Made by a program: the position numbers and the translations under genes. The notes beneath the pieces are model-generated. The model worked only from the letters and a program-made list of their open reading frames with translations. It made no database searches and was not told where the DNA came from. This document shows, piece after piece, positions 25,368 to 34,988 of a DNA stretch of 64,000 bases (position 1 is its first letter; each line of letters begins with the position of its first letter). Source of the stretch: Bradyrhizobium jicamae (GTDB lineage Bacteria; Pseudomonadota; Alphaproteobacteria; Rhizobiales; Xanthobacteraceae); NCBI RefSeq assembly GCF_018130215.1, contig NZ_JAFCKQ010000005.1, positions 186,001 to 250,000 of the forward strand. Direction: 5' to 3'.

Positions 25368-26264
25368 ATGACATTATCTGCTGGCCCGCTGGCCGCGAGC
25401 GATATCGATGCGCTGCTGGCAGCGATGCGGCCGAGGCTGCATCGCTACTGCGCGCGCATGGTCGGCTCCGTGATCGACGGCGAGGATGTATTGCAGGATG
25501 CCCTGCTCAAGGCGACGGAGGCGCTGAGGTCGGTCACGCCGGTACGCGATCCCGAGGCCTGGCTGTTCCGCGTCGCGCACAACACCGCGCTCGATTTCCT
25601 GCGGCGTCGCAACCGTCAGGAGGCTTTGCATTCGGCCGGGGAGGTGGAGATGATCGCAGCTGAGCTCGACGACGTGGAAAGCCGCCAGATCGCAGCCACC
25701 AGCCTGCGCACCTTCATGCGCCTGCCGGTGGCGCAACGCTCCAGCGTGATCCTGATGGACGTGCTCGGCTGCTCGCTCGCCGAGGTCTGCGACATCATGG
25801 ATTTCAGCCTGCCTGCGGTGAAGGCCGCGCTGCATCGCGGACGTGCGCAGCTCCGAGAGTTCGCGCGCGAGCCGGCGGACGCGCCGTGGCCAGGCCTGTC
25901 GGAGGCCGACCGCGTCAGGCTCAATGCCTATGTCGGCCATTTCAACGCACGCGATTTCGACGCGATCCGCGCCATGATTGCCGACGACATCCGGCTCGAG
26001 CTCGTCAACCGCACCAGGCTGAACGGCAAGGCCGAGGTGTCGCGCTATTTCGGCAATTACGCGAAGGTCAGCGACTGGCGCCTGGTGACCGGGCAGGTCG
26101 ACGGACGGCCCGCGATCCTGGTGTTCGACCCGAACCAGCCGGATGGGCCGCCGACGTCATTCATGCTGCTGGACTGGTCCGCCGGCAAGGTCGCCGCCAT
26201 CAGGGATTTCCGCCACGCCGGCTACGCCATCGACGGCGCGGAATGCGTCGTGGACGGGGGGTGA
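25368..26264 (+). CDS. ECF sigma factor with C-terminal SnoaL-like domain
   Basis: A 298-residue sigma-70 family factor. Region 2: LHRYCARMVGSVIDGEDVLQ then ALLKATEALRSV and PEAWLFRVAHNTALDFLRRR (residues about 20-85). Region 4: LPVAQRSSVILMDVLGCSLA then EVCDIMDFSLPAVKAALHRG (about 115-160). The last ~110 residues (LNAYVGHFNARDFDAIRAMI onward) form a SnoaL/NTF2-like domain that in ECF41/SigJ-type factors controls activity. No anti-sigma gene is adjacent, in line with such self-contained factors. The start at 25368 is preferred over the in-frame GTG at 25362 because GGCGGAG ends right before the GTG. Confidence 0.85.
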   Translation: MTLSAGPLAASDIDALLAAMRPRLHRYCARMVGSVIDGEDVLQDALLKATEALRSVTPVRDPEAWLFRVAHNTALDFLRRRNRQEALHSAGEVEMIAAELDDVESRQIAATSLRTFMRLPVAQRSSVILMDVLGCSLAEVCDIMDFSLPAVKAALHRGRAQLREFAREPADAPWPGLSEADRVRLNAYVGHFNARDFDAIRAMIADDIRLELVNRTRLNGKAEVSRYFGNYAKVSDWRLVTGQVDGRPAILVFDPNQPDGPPTSFMLLDWSAGKVAAIRDFRHAGYAIDGAECVVDGG

Positions 26265-26322
26265 GCGGGGCGGCGGCGAAACATATTCGCTGCAGGCCGG
26301 GACGACACGATAGAGATCTCGG

Positions 26323-26868
26323 CTACTTCCGCCCGCCAAAGTCGCCGTTGGCGACGCGGGAGATCCGGCTGGTGTTTCCGGTGGGCTCGGGGGCCTTGCG
26401 CCAATAGCCCTCGGAGGTGCTGCCTTGATCGTAGGGCTGCGGTTCCTTGGAGGAGCCGCTGCTCGGCCAGGCAAGCAGGGCCAGCATCCATGCAAGGTTG
26501 GCAAGCGCGCCGATCGTCGTGCCGGTGTGCTGATAGGTCAGCGCATAATCCGGGAACTTGCCGGCGGCGACCTTGTCGACCGCGACCAGCGCGATCCAGC
26601 ACACCATCACGGAGGCCGGATCCCAGCCGATGTCGCGGACGCGCATCGATTGCAGCATGAAGTTGATGGCGAGCGCCGCAAAGAAGCTGACGAGGATCAG
26701 ATCGCTGTTGGTCGCCTGCGCCAGCAGCACGTCCATCCGGCCGTTGCCAGGGGGCGTGCCGGTGACGCCATAGACCAGCATCACGAAACCGACGCCGAGC
26801 GCAAACGTCGCGAGCGCGAAGGGCACCCGGCCGATCCGTGCGTTGAAGCCGAACAAGTAACCCAGCAT
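26323..26868 (-). CDS. DUF805-like inner-membrane protein
   Basis: A 181-residue membrane protein. The N-terminus MLGYLFGFNARIGRVPFALA carries the (F/L)xGRxxR-type motif of DUF805. About four hydrophobic segments lie at residues 15-36, 54-72, 83-98 and 117-134. The C-terminal ~45 residues are hydrophilic and Ser/Gly/Pro-rich, probably cytoplasmic. Function of the family is unknown. It stands alone, with the ECF gene converging 58 bp away. Confidence 0.7.
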   Translation of the reverse strand: MLGYLFGFNARIGRVPFALATFALGVGFVMLVYGVTGTPPGNGRMDVLLAQATNSDLILVSFFAALAINFMLQSMRVRDIGWDPASVMVCWIALVAVDKVAAGKFPDYALTYQHTGTTIGALANLAWMLALLAWPSSGSSKEPQPYDQGSTSEGYWRKAPEPTGNTSRISRVANGDFGGRK

Positions 26869-27225
26869 GTGACGCGTCCCCCTTTGCGGGCAGCTTCCTC
26901 CGGGAGTGCTTGCGAGACCATGAATCCGGCGTGCCTTGCTGGCGGGTGGTTTCCGATCGCTTTACCGAATGTGTAAATCCTGCTGCATTGCGTCACGCCT
27001 TCGGGCCGGCGCCTGCGACAATCGTTGCCTGCGCAACCGGAATTATAATTCTTGCCATCGCCGGTTTGCGCGAATTATGGTGCAAGGTGCTGGGGTATGC
27101 GCCGAAGGTTCTAAAGCGGGCCTGAGGTTCGTGCTTGCTGCAGACTTGCGATTTCGCGCACAAAACACGTCACCGAGAACGGCGCGCGCAAGGGGACGTT
27201 CGTCTGGTTGAGGAGGGGAGTGAAT
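26869..27225. other. 357-bp regulatory gap upstream of the liv operon
   Basis: No coding frame with family resemblance. It holds the palindrome GAATTATAATTC (27040-27051), a second GAATTAT about 32 bp later, and several TGCA cores (26983, 27080, 27138 regions). GAGGAGGGGAG (27210-27220) is the strong ribosome-binding site for the binding protein. This is probably the control region of the transporter operon. Confidence 0.65.
27040..27051. promoter_or_regulatory. GAATTATAATTC palindrome, copy 1
   Basis: A perfect 12-bp palindrome 175 bp before the liv binding-protein gene. The identical 12-mer occurs at 36841-36852 in front of the benzoate-CoA ligase gene, followed in both by TT. A shared regulator is the simplest explanation. 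Confidence 0.7.
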
Positions 27226-28398
27226 ATGAAAAAGGCAGTTTGGCTGGCGGGCGCCATGGCTCTGGCGCTGGCGCAGCCCGCGACGGCGGCTGACAGCATC
27301 AAGATCGGCTTCGTGTCGACCTTCAGCGGCCCGACCGCCGTGATCGGCAACGACATGCGCAATTCCTTCGAACTCGCGCTCGACCATCTCGGCCGCAAGA
27401 TCGACGGCAAGCCGGTCGAGGTGATCTACGAGGATGACCAGCAGAAGCCCGATATCGGCAAGCAGAAGACAGAGAAGCTGGTGCAGTCCGACAAGGTCGA
27501 TTTCATCGTCGGCTACATCTGGTCGAACGTGCTGCTGGCGTCGCTGAAGACCGCGGTCGATTCCAAGACGTTCCTGATCTCGGCCAATGCCGGCCCATCG
27601 CAGCTCGCCGGCGAATTGTGCTCGCCCTACGTGTTCTCGACCTCCTGGCAGAACGACCAGACGCCCGCCGCGATGGGCCTCTACATGAACCAGAAGGGCG
27701 TCAAGTCGGTGTTCCTGATCGGCCCGAACTACGCGGCTGGCAAGGACATGCTGGCCGGGGTGAAGAGCACGTTCAAAGGCCAGGTCGTGGGCGAGGAATA
27801 CACGGTGTGGCCAAGCCAGCTCGACTTTTCCGCCGAGCTGACCAAGGCGCGCAATTCGGGCGCAGCGTCGATCTTCGTGTTCTATCCGGGCGCCGCCGGC
27901 GTTCAGTTCCTGAACCAGTACGCCCAGGCCGGCATCAAGCAGCAGATCCCGCTCTACACGGCATTCACCGTCGACGAATTGTCGTTGCCGCTGCAGAAGG
28001 ACAATGCGATCGGCATTCCAGGCGCTCAGGAGTGGGTCAACGACCTGCCGAACGCAGAGAACAAGAAGTTCGTCGAGGACTATCGCAAGAAGTACCCCGG
28101 GCTGCGTCCGACCTATTACGGCGCCCAGGCCTATGACGCCGCCCAGCTCATCAACAGCGCCGTGGTCGCGGTGAAGGGCGACCTCACCAAGAAAGACGCG
28201 ATGAAGGCCGCGATGGAGAAAGCCGACTTCAAGTCGCTGCGCGGCCCGTTCAAATACGGCAACAACCACATCCCGATCCAGAACTTCTATCTGCAGGACG
28301 TGGTCAAGGATCCGGACGGCCAGCTCTCGCTGAAGACGGTCGCGACCATCGTCAAGGACGACCAGGACAAGTTCCACGACAAGTGCCCGATGAAGTGA
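27226..28398 (+). CDS. Branched-chain-type ABC transporter substrate-binding protein (aromatic/benzoate uptake candidate)
   Basis: A 390-residue LivJ-type periplasmic protein. Signal peptide of 21 residues (AVWLAGAMALALAQPATAA), then SIKIGFVSTFSGPTAVIGND. Ligand-lobe blocks include WSNVLLASLKTAVDSKTFLI near residues 100-119 and YYGAQAYDAAQLINSAV near 300-316. It is first of a full Liv set (two permeases, two ATPases) and the operon adjoins ring-oxygenase and benzoyl-CoA genes. A benzoate or hydroxybenzoate ligand, as for the hba/liv-type systems of R. palustris, is inferred. The start at 27226 follows GAGGGGAG. Confidence 0.85.
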   Translation: MKKAVWLAGAMALALAQPATAADSIKIGFVSTFSGPTAVIGNDMRNSFELALDHLGRKIDGKPVEVIYEDDQQKPDIGKQKTEKLVQSDKVDFIVGYIWSNVLLASLKTAVDSKTFLISANAGPSQLAGELCSPYVFSTSWQNDQTPAAMGLYMNQKGVKSVFLIGPNYAAGKDMLAGVKSTFKGQVVGEEYTVWPSQLDFSAELTKARNSGAASIFVFYPGAAGVQFLNQYAQAGIKQQIPLYTAFTVDELSLPLQKDNAIGIPGAQEWVNDLPNAENKKFVEDYRKKYPGLRPTYYGAQAYDAAQLINSAVVAVKGDLTKKDAMKAAMEKADFKSLRGPFKYGNNHIPIQNFYLQDVVKDPDGQLSLKTVATIVKDDQDKFHDKCPMK

Positions 28399-28403
28399 TT
28401 TGA

Positions 28404-28536
28404 AGTCACCTCGCCCCGCTCTTGCGGGGAGAGGTCAATCGCGAAGCGATTGGGTGAGGGGCTTTCTCCGCAAATTCGACTCGTGGAAGATACCCTCACC
28501 CCGACCCTCTCCCCGCGAAGAGCGGGACGAGGGAGA
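28404..28536. repeat. Dispersed palindromic repeat between binding protein and permease
   Basis: Left half CCTCGCCCCGCTCTTGCGG, GAGAGG and GGGTGAGGGG; right half CCCTCACCCCGACCCTC, TCCCCGC and GAGCGGGACGAGG. The halves are imperfect inverse copies, forming a long hairpin. The same blocks occur in the linker of the ATPase gene at 6474-6650. Its place after the binding-protein gene may limit read-through into the permease genes. Confidence 0.8.
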
Positions 28537-28599
28537 TCGCGCAGTGCGCAATGCGGCAACCCGCTCCCGCCGTCCTACTCAAGGTGACACAGCCTCACG

Positions 28600-29517
28600 A
28601 TGTATCTCGTCGTCGAACAACTGCTGAACGGCCTGCAATTCGGCCTGCTGCTGTTCCTGCTCGCGGCCGGGCTGACGCTGGTGTTCGGCATCATGGATTT
28701 CGTCAATCTGGCGCACGGCTCGCTCTATATGATGGGCGCGTACTTTGCCGCGACCTTCGCGGCCTGGACCGGCAGCTTCGTGCTCGGCTCGGTGATGGCG
28801 CTCGGCGCCACGCTGCTGCTCGGCATCGCGCTGGAATACGTCGCGCTGAGACATCTCTACGGCCGCGACCATCTCGACCAGGTGCTCGCGACCTTCGGCC
28901 TGATCCTGTTCTTCAACGATGCCGTCAGGCTGATCTGGGGCCCGGCAGGGCTCGCGCTGCCGCTGCCGGCCTGGCTGACCGTGCCGGTGCAGATCATCCC
29001 CGGCATCTACTATCCGGCCTATCGCCTCGCGATCATCGCGGTGGCGCTGGCGGTCGCCGCGCTGCTCTACATCGTCGTGATGCGCACCCGTGTCGGCATG
29101 CTGATCCGCGCCGGCGCCTCCAACCGCGAGATGATCGGCGCGCTCGGCATCAACATCAAGCTGCTGTTCACCCTCGTGTTCGGGCTCGGTGCTGCGCTCG
29201 CCGGCCTCGCCGGGCTGATGCAGGCGCCGATCCTCACCGTGCAGATCGGCATGGGCGAGAACATCCTGATCCTCGCCTTCGTCATCATCGTGATCGGCGG
29301 CATCGGCTCGATCCGCGGCGCGTTCCTGGCCGCGATCTTCGTCGGCATGATCGACACGCTCGGCCGCGCCTTCCTGCCGGACCTCTTGCGCAAGGTCTTG
29401 AGCGGGGCGGCGGCCTCGACCGCGGCGCCGGCACTGTCCTCGATGCTGATCTATCTCCTGATGGCGATCGTGCTCGTGGTCCGGCCTGAAGGGCTGTTTC
29501 CGGCGGCGAAGCGATGA
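28600..29517 (+). CDS. livH: Branched-chain-type ABC permease (LivH family)
   Basis: A 305-residue inner-membrane permease with about eight segments. The N-terminal YLVVEQLLNGLQFGLLLFLL and GLTLVFGIMDFVNLAHGSLY blocks are diagnostic, as are RAGASNREMIGALGINIKLL (near residues 168-187) and FVIIVIGGIGSIRGAFLAAI (near 227-246). It forms the channel with the next permease. Its ATGATGA end overlaps the livM start by 4 bases, so translation is coupled. A palindromic repeat separates it from the binding protein. Confidence 0.92.
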   Translation: MYLVVEQLLNGLQFGLLLFLLAAGLTLVFGIMDFVNLAHGSLYMMGAYFAATFAAWTGSFVLGSVMALGATLLLGIALEYVALRHLYGRDHLDQVLATFGLILFFNDAVRLIWGPAGLALPLPAWLTVPVQIIPGIYYPAYRLAIIAVALAVAALLYIVVMRTRVGMLIRAGASNREMIGALGINIKLLFTLVFGLGAALAGLAGLMQAPILTVQIGMGENILILAFVIIVIGGIGSIRGAFLAAIFVGMIDTLGRAFLPDLLRKVLSGAAASTAAPALSSMLIYLLMAIVLVVRPEGLFPAAKR

Positions 29518-30453
29518 TGCCCAAGCGCAACACTTCCAACGCCGTCGCGGCGCTGCTCTGCGCAGCCCTCGTCCTGCTGCCGGTCTATTCGGCCGTCTCG
29601 GGAAACATCTTCATCCTCACGCTGTTCACCCGCATCGTGATCTTCGCGCTGGCGGCGGCGAGCCTGAACCTGATCATGGGCTATGGCGGCATGATGAGTT
29701 TCGGCCACGCCGCCTATCTCGGCATCGGCGGATATGCGGTCGGCATCCTCGCCACCGAGGGCGTCGGTTCCGGCTTCATCCAGTGGCCGGTGGCGCTTGC
29801 GGTCTCGGCGCTGTTCGCACTCGTGATCGGCGCCCTCTCGCTCCGCACCCGCGGCGTCTATTTCATCATGATCACGCTCGCCTTTGCGCAGATGGCCTAT
29901 TACGTCGCCTCCGCCTTGTCGCGCTATGGCGGCGACGACGGTCTCACGATCTACAAGCGCAGCGATTTCGCCGGCCTGATCAACCTGTCCGACCGGACGC
30001 AGTTCTACTATTTCTGCCTCGCCTGTCTGTTCGGCGGCCTCTATCTGATCTGGCGCATCGTCAATTCGCGCTTCGGCCTCGTGGTGCAGGGCGTCCGCTC
30101 CAACGAGCAGCGGATGCAGGCGATCGGCTTCCACGCCAACCGTTACCGCCTGGTCTGCTTCGTCATTGCAGGCGCCATCTGCGGCCTCGCTGGCGCGCTG
30201 CTCGCCAACAACACGGATTTCGTCAGCCCGGCGGTGATGTACTGGACCCGCTCCGGCGATCTCATGGTGATGGTGATCCTGGGCGGCATGGGCTCGCTGT
30301 TCGGCCCGGTGCTCGGCGCCATCGTGTATCTCCTGCTCGAGGAACTGCTGTCGCAGTTCACCGAGTATACGGGGCTGATCCTGGGCCCGGTGCTGCTGCT
30401 GATTGTCGTGTTCGCGCGCGGCGGCATCATGGGCCTGCTCGGGAGGATGAGCC

Positions 30454-30461
<8 letters not shown>
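29514..30461 (+). CDS. livM: Branched-chain-type ABC permease (LivM family)
   Basis: A 315-residue permease. Hallmarks are ALAAASLNLIMGYGGMMSFG near residues 43-62, LRTRGVYFIMITLAFAQMAY near 112-131, VRSNEQRMQAIGFHANRYRL near 193-212 and GDLMVMVILGGMGSLFGPVL near 246-265. It overlaps livH by 4 bases and livG by 8 bases. Its predicted partner is the LivH-type permease. Confidence 0.92.
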
Positions 30462-31213
<752 letters not shown>

Positions 31214-31221
<8 letters not shown>

Positions 31222-31927
31222 AACGCTGCTTGAAGTCGATGCGATCGAGACCTGCTACGGATTGAGCCAGGTGCTGTTCGGCCTCTCGTTGCAGATCAAT
31301 TCAGGCGAGATGGTCGCGCTGATGGGCCGCAACGGCATGGGCAAGACCACGACTATCCGCTCGATCATGGGCCTGACGCCGGCCCGCGCCGGCGCGATCC
31401 GCTTTGCCGGCGCGGGCGTGCGGGGCCTGCCGTCGTACAAAATCGCAAAACTCGGCATCGGTCTCGTCCCCGAAGGACGCCAGATCTTTCCCAATCTCAC
31501 GGTACGCGAAAACCTCGTCGCGGCCTCGGGCAACCGCCAGGGCGCCTCCGATCCGTGGACACTGGACAAAATCCACGTGCTGTTTCCCCGGCTCGCCGAG
31601 CGCGGCAGCAACATGGGTGTCACGCTGTCCGGCGGCGAGCAGCAGATGCTCGCGATCGGCCGGGCGCTGATGACCAATCCCAAACTCCTGATCCTCGACG
31701 AGGCGACCGAAGGCCTCGCGCCCTTGATCCGCGACGAGATCTGGAACTGCCTGTCGATGCTGAAGGCGCAGGGGCAATCGGTGCTCGTGATCGACAAGAA
31801 CGTCGGGAATCTCGCCCGCATCGCCGACCGCCACTACATCATCGAGCGTGGCAGGACGGTGTGGAGCGGCACCAGCGCGCAGCTGATGGCGGAGCCTGAT
31901 TTACAGCACCGGTATCTGGGGATTTGA
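31214..31927 (+). CDS. livF: Branched-chain-type ABC ATPase (LivF family)
   Basis: A 237-residue ATPase. Walker A GRNGMGKTT near residue 37, LGIGLVPEGRQIFPNLTVREN split near 78-98 (the LivF Q-loop block), signature LSGGEQQMLAIGRAL near 138 and Walker B LLILDEATEGLAP near 157. It ends the liv operon, and a palindromic repeat follows as possible terminator. Confidence 0.92.
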
Positions 31928-31958
31928 TTCAGGTCAGCGCACCCGCACCATACTCGAT

Positions 31959-31984
31959 GTCGTCCCGGCTCGCGCCGGGACGAC
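31959..31984. repeat. GTCGTCCCGGC inverted repeat
   Basis: GTCGTCCCGGC (31959-31969), four bases, GCCGGGACGAC (31974-31984). It lies between the converging livF and GS-like genes; the element at 56134-56163 is the same family. Possible bidirectional transcript end. Confidence 0.85.
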
Positions 31985-31998
31985 GAGGCAGATAAGTT

Positions 31999-33435
31999 TC
32001 AAAACATCTCGAAATATTCGCGGTGCTCCCAGTCCGACACCTCGGCCTGGAAGCGCTCGATCTCGGCGTTCTTGATGTGGACGTAGTAGTCCACGAACTC
32101 AGGCCCCAGTGCCCCTCGGAAGAATGGATCCTCGTTGAGCGCAAACACAGCCTCGCGCAGCGATTTCGGCAATAACGCCGCCTTGGTCTCGTAAGGTGTG
32201 TCGGCCGACGGGCCGGGATCGAGCTTGCGGTCGACACCGTCGAGGCCGGACAGGATCTGGCTCGCCATGTAGAGATACGGGTTGGCCGCCGGCTCGCCGA
32301 TCCGGTTCTCCAGCCGCGTCGCCGGATCATCGGCGCCGCCGAGCACGCGAATCATCACGCCTCTGTTGTCGCGGCCCCAGATCGCGCGATCGGGCGCCAG
32401 CGAATAGGAGCGGTAGCGCTTGTAGCCGTTGATGGTCGGTGTCGTGAACACGGCTGACGCCCGCGCGTGCTCGATCAGGCCGGCGAGCCAGGCGCGACCG
32501 AGCGGGCTCAAGGGCTCGCCGGTCTCCCTGGCCATGAAGACGTTCTCGCCGCCGGTGCGCGACACCACCGACTGGTGCAGATGCCAGCCAGAGGCAAACA
32601 CGTTCGGAAGCTTCGGCCGGCACATGAAGGTGGCGTGATAGCCGTGACGGCGCGCGATCTGCTTCACCGCTGATCGGAACAGCACCATGGTGTCGGCGGG
32701 CGCGAGGCCCACGGTTGGCTGGAAGGTGAACTCGCACTGGCTCGGGCCGAACTCGACCTCGACCGAGCGGAGCGGCAGGCCGAGCGCGAGGACGTCGCGG
32801 CGAATGACCTCGAGTGCCGGCTCCATCAGGTCGTAGCGCTGCTCGGTGAGGTACTGGTAGCCGTGCGAGAGCAGGCTGACCGACGGCGACCGCCCCGGCT
32901 GGCCGGCGTCCTCGGGCGCCATATGGGCGTCGTCGAGCCTGAACAGGTGGAATTCGACCTCGAGGCCGGCGACGAAATCGTAGCCCCGGCTGCCGAGCTG
33001 ATCGAGCACCTCGCGATAGAGATTGCGGGTGGCGAACGGCACCGGCCGGCCGTCGTTGAAATAGAGATCGCAGAGCAGCCAGCCGGTGGTCGGCGCCCAG
33101 GGCAGCACGCGGAACGTGGTTGGGTCCGCGACCATCAGCACGTCGGCGGCGCCCTCCATTTCCTTCATGCCGAAGCCGCCGCCTGATGTGAACACCGGGA
33201 ACACCGTCTTGTGCGAGGTGTCCTTGGCCAGCATCGTCGTGGTGATTGAGCAGCCGCTCTCGAGCGACCGTACAGCTTCGGCTGCGATCAGCGTCTTGCC
33301 GCGCAGGATGCCGTGCTGGTCCGGAAACGAAAGCCTGACAACTTCGAGGTTCTTCTCCTCGACGATGCGGCGAAGGCGGTGCGCGGCCTCCTTCTGCTCG
33401 TCCGACCACAGGCCATGACGTGCGACGAAACTCAT
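31999..33435 (-). CDS. Glutamine-synthetase-family ligase (gamma-glutamyl-amine synthetase-like)
   Basis: A 478-residue protein of the glutamine synthetase fold but not of GlnA type: it lacks the GlnA adenylylation context and has a divergent N-terminal beta-grasp part (VVRLSFPDQHGILRGKTLIA near residues 32-51). Catalytic-domain blocks are present: AGLEVEFHLF with the metal-binding Glu pair (near 156), GPSQCEFTFQP (near 229), ASGWHLHQSV with the HxH motif (near 282) and NGYKRYRSYSLAP (near 338). Family members ligate glutamate to amines, including aniline-type and polyamine substrates. It lies 79 bp after a Rieske oxygenase gene on the same strand, which suggests glutamylation of an aromatic amine before oxidation (inference). 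Confidence 0.8.
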   Translation of the reverse strand: MSFVARHGLWSDEQKEAAHRLRRIVEEKNLEVVRLSFPDQHGILRGKTLIAAEAVRSLESGCSITTTMLAKDTSHKTVFPVFTSGGGFGMKEMEGAADVLMVADPTTFRVLPWAPTTGWLLCDLYFNDGRPVPFATRNLYREVLDQLGSRGYDFVAGLEVEFHLFRLDDAHMAPEDAGQPGRSPSVSLLSHGYQYLTEQRYDLMEPALEVIRRDVLALGLPLRSVEVEFGPSQCEFTFQPTVGLAPADTMVLFRSAVKQIARRHGYHATFMCRPKLPNVFASGWHLHQSVVSRTGGENVFMARETGEPLSPLGRAWLAGLIEHARASAVFTTPTINGYKRYRSYSLAPDRAIWGRDNRGVMIRVLGGADDPATRLENRIGEPAANPYLYMASQILSGLDGVDRKLDPGPSADTPYETKAALLPKSLREAVFALNEDPFFRGALGPEFVDYYVHIKNAEIERFQAEVSDWEHREYFEMF

Positions 33436-33514
33436 GGCGTTGCTCCTTCACTTCTCCCTCTTCCCGCAAGCGGGGCGAGGTGAAGCATGTGATGCTGCCC
33501 CACTGGGATCATCA

Positions 33515-34873
33515 TCACTCAGCCGCCGTCAAACGGTGCACCTTGCCTTCGATCTCGCGCGGAACAGGGGCGGCCCAGGGCGCGCCGCGGCGGCGCCCGA
33601 CGTCGACCTCCATCCAGTAGAGCTCCCAGCCCTGCGTCGGGCCGATGCCGTCCATGGTCGCGGGGCCCTGGATGCTGCGCGCGGTGGCCTCGTCGAGGAA
33701 CAGCATCGGCTTCTCGCCGCCGGCGACCTTCTCGATCTCCTGCCGCAGCAGGCGGCGATACTGCACGATCGCCTTGTCGCTTTGGCCGAGATGCTCGTTG
33801 GTGCGATCCTGGATCGGCCCCATCGATTCCACCGCCCACTGGTCGTGGACGTTGATGTCGGTGCCCATGCCGGTATAGGTCGCGGTCGCCTGCTCGTGCG
33901 GATCGAAGCCGTAATCGTTGCCCCTGTTCTTGCGCGACTTGTAGTCCGGCAGCTCGTAGAGCTCGAGCCGCTGGTCGCGCATCTTCTGCTTGTCGACCGG
34001 CGCCGTGTAGCTGGTGAAGATCGCGTACCAGTAGCAGTTCTCGTCATCGACCGGCACGTGCCACTGCGTGATCGTCATCTCGGTCGACATCGGGATGACA
34101 AAGCCGTGCGGGAACAGCTGATTCGTCACGCGCACATGGGTGCTCGCCTCGTCGAGCTCGCGCAGCGCGATCAGGCGCAGGCCGTATTCGGTGTGCTCGA
34201 CATTGATGATGGGGCGATCATATTCGCGCAGGATCCTGGTCATCGGCATGTCGCTGCCGGCGGAGGCGCCGCGGAACTGCTTGCCATAGGCGGCCGACGT
34301 ATCCTCGTCCTCGAAGAAGCGATGCAGAAAGGAGGCGTGCGCCGGATCGATGCCGACCTCGAGCGCCTGCAGCCAGTTGCAGTTCATGTGGCCCTTGAAC
34401 GCGAAGGTGTGGCTGTCGGGCGCGACGAAGCAGTCGAGCTCCGGGAATGCCGGAGGCGCGCCTTCGCCGAGCCAGGCCCAGAGGATGCCGTTCTTCTCGA
34501 CCACGGGATAGGCGCGCTGCCGGATGCCCTTGCAGAGCTGCGACCCAACAGGCTCGGCCGGCGTCTCGATGCACTGGCCGCTTGCGTCGAACAGCCAGCC
34601 ATGGAAGGCGCAGCGCAACCCGCCACTCTCGAGCCGGCCGAAGGCGAGGTCGGCACCGCGGTGGGCGCAGTGGCGGTCGATCAATCCGTAGCGGCCGTCC
34701 TCGCCGCGGAACAGCACGAGGTTCTCGCCGAGCAATCGCACCGGCCGCACCGGTCGTTCGCCCGTGAGTTCGTCCACCAGCGCTGCCGGCTGCCAGTACA
34801 TCCGCATCAGCTTCCCGCAGGGGTCCTTGCGGCCGGTGCGGGTGATCAGATCGTTCTGTTCCTGGCTCATCAT
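33515..34873 (-). CDS. Rieske-type aromatic ring oxygenase, phthalate-dioxygenase-like
   Basis: A 452-residue oxygenase alpha subunit. Rieske [2Fe-2S] motif CxH-x17-CxxH: CAHRGADLAF starts near residue 69 and CAFHGW near 88. The mononuclear iron motif DPAHASFLH (Asp-x2-His-x4-His) lies near 177-185. Length and the long C-terminal domain (WELYWMEVDVG near the end) match the phthalate 4,5-dioxygenase group, which works without a beta subunit and takes electrons from a separate reductase. No reductase gene is adjacent. It is divergent from an IclR gene and upstream of the GS-like gene on the same strand. AGGAGACG precedes the start. Confidence 0.88.
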   Translation of the reverse strand: MMSQEQNDLITRTGRKDPCGKLMRMYWQPAALVDELTGERPVRPVRLLGENLVLFRGEDGRYGLIDRHCAHRGADLAFGRLESGGLRCAFHGWLFDASGQCIETPAEPVGSQLCKGIRQRAYPVVEKNGILWAWLGEGAPPAFPELDCFVAPDSHTFAFKGHMNCNWLQALEVGIDPAHASFLHRFFEDEDTSAAYGKQFRGASAGSDMPMTRILREYDRPIINVEHTEYGLRLIALRELDEASTHVRVTNQLFPHGFVIPMSTEMTITQWHVPVDDENCYWYAIFTSYTAPVDKQKMRDQRLELYELPDYKSRKNRGNDYGFDPHEQATATYTGMGTDINVHDQWAVESMGPIQDRTNEHLGQSDKAIVQYRRLLRQEIEKVAGGEKPMLFLDEATARSIQGPATMDGIGPTQGWELYWMEVDVGRRRGAPWAAPVPREIEGKVHRLTAAE

Positions 34874-34988
34874 GGCGGCGTCTCCTGATGTGGATTTGTT
34901 GTTTGTTCGCCTATTGAACGAATGTTCGAATTATGCCATGTTCTGACAGGACGGCAAGAGCAATTTTTGAAACGTTCAGGGCGGGACC
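34874..34988. promoter_or_regulatory. Divergent control region of the Rieske and IclR genes
   Basis: 115 bp. It contains GTTC-N7-GAAC (34905-34919) and an overlapping GAACGAATGTTC dyad (34916-34927), followed by an AT-rich patch. IclR proteins of the PcaR/PcaU group bind such short inverted repeats in divergent gaps. Assignment of the site is inference. Confidence 0.5.
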
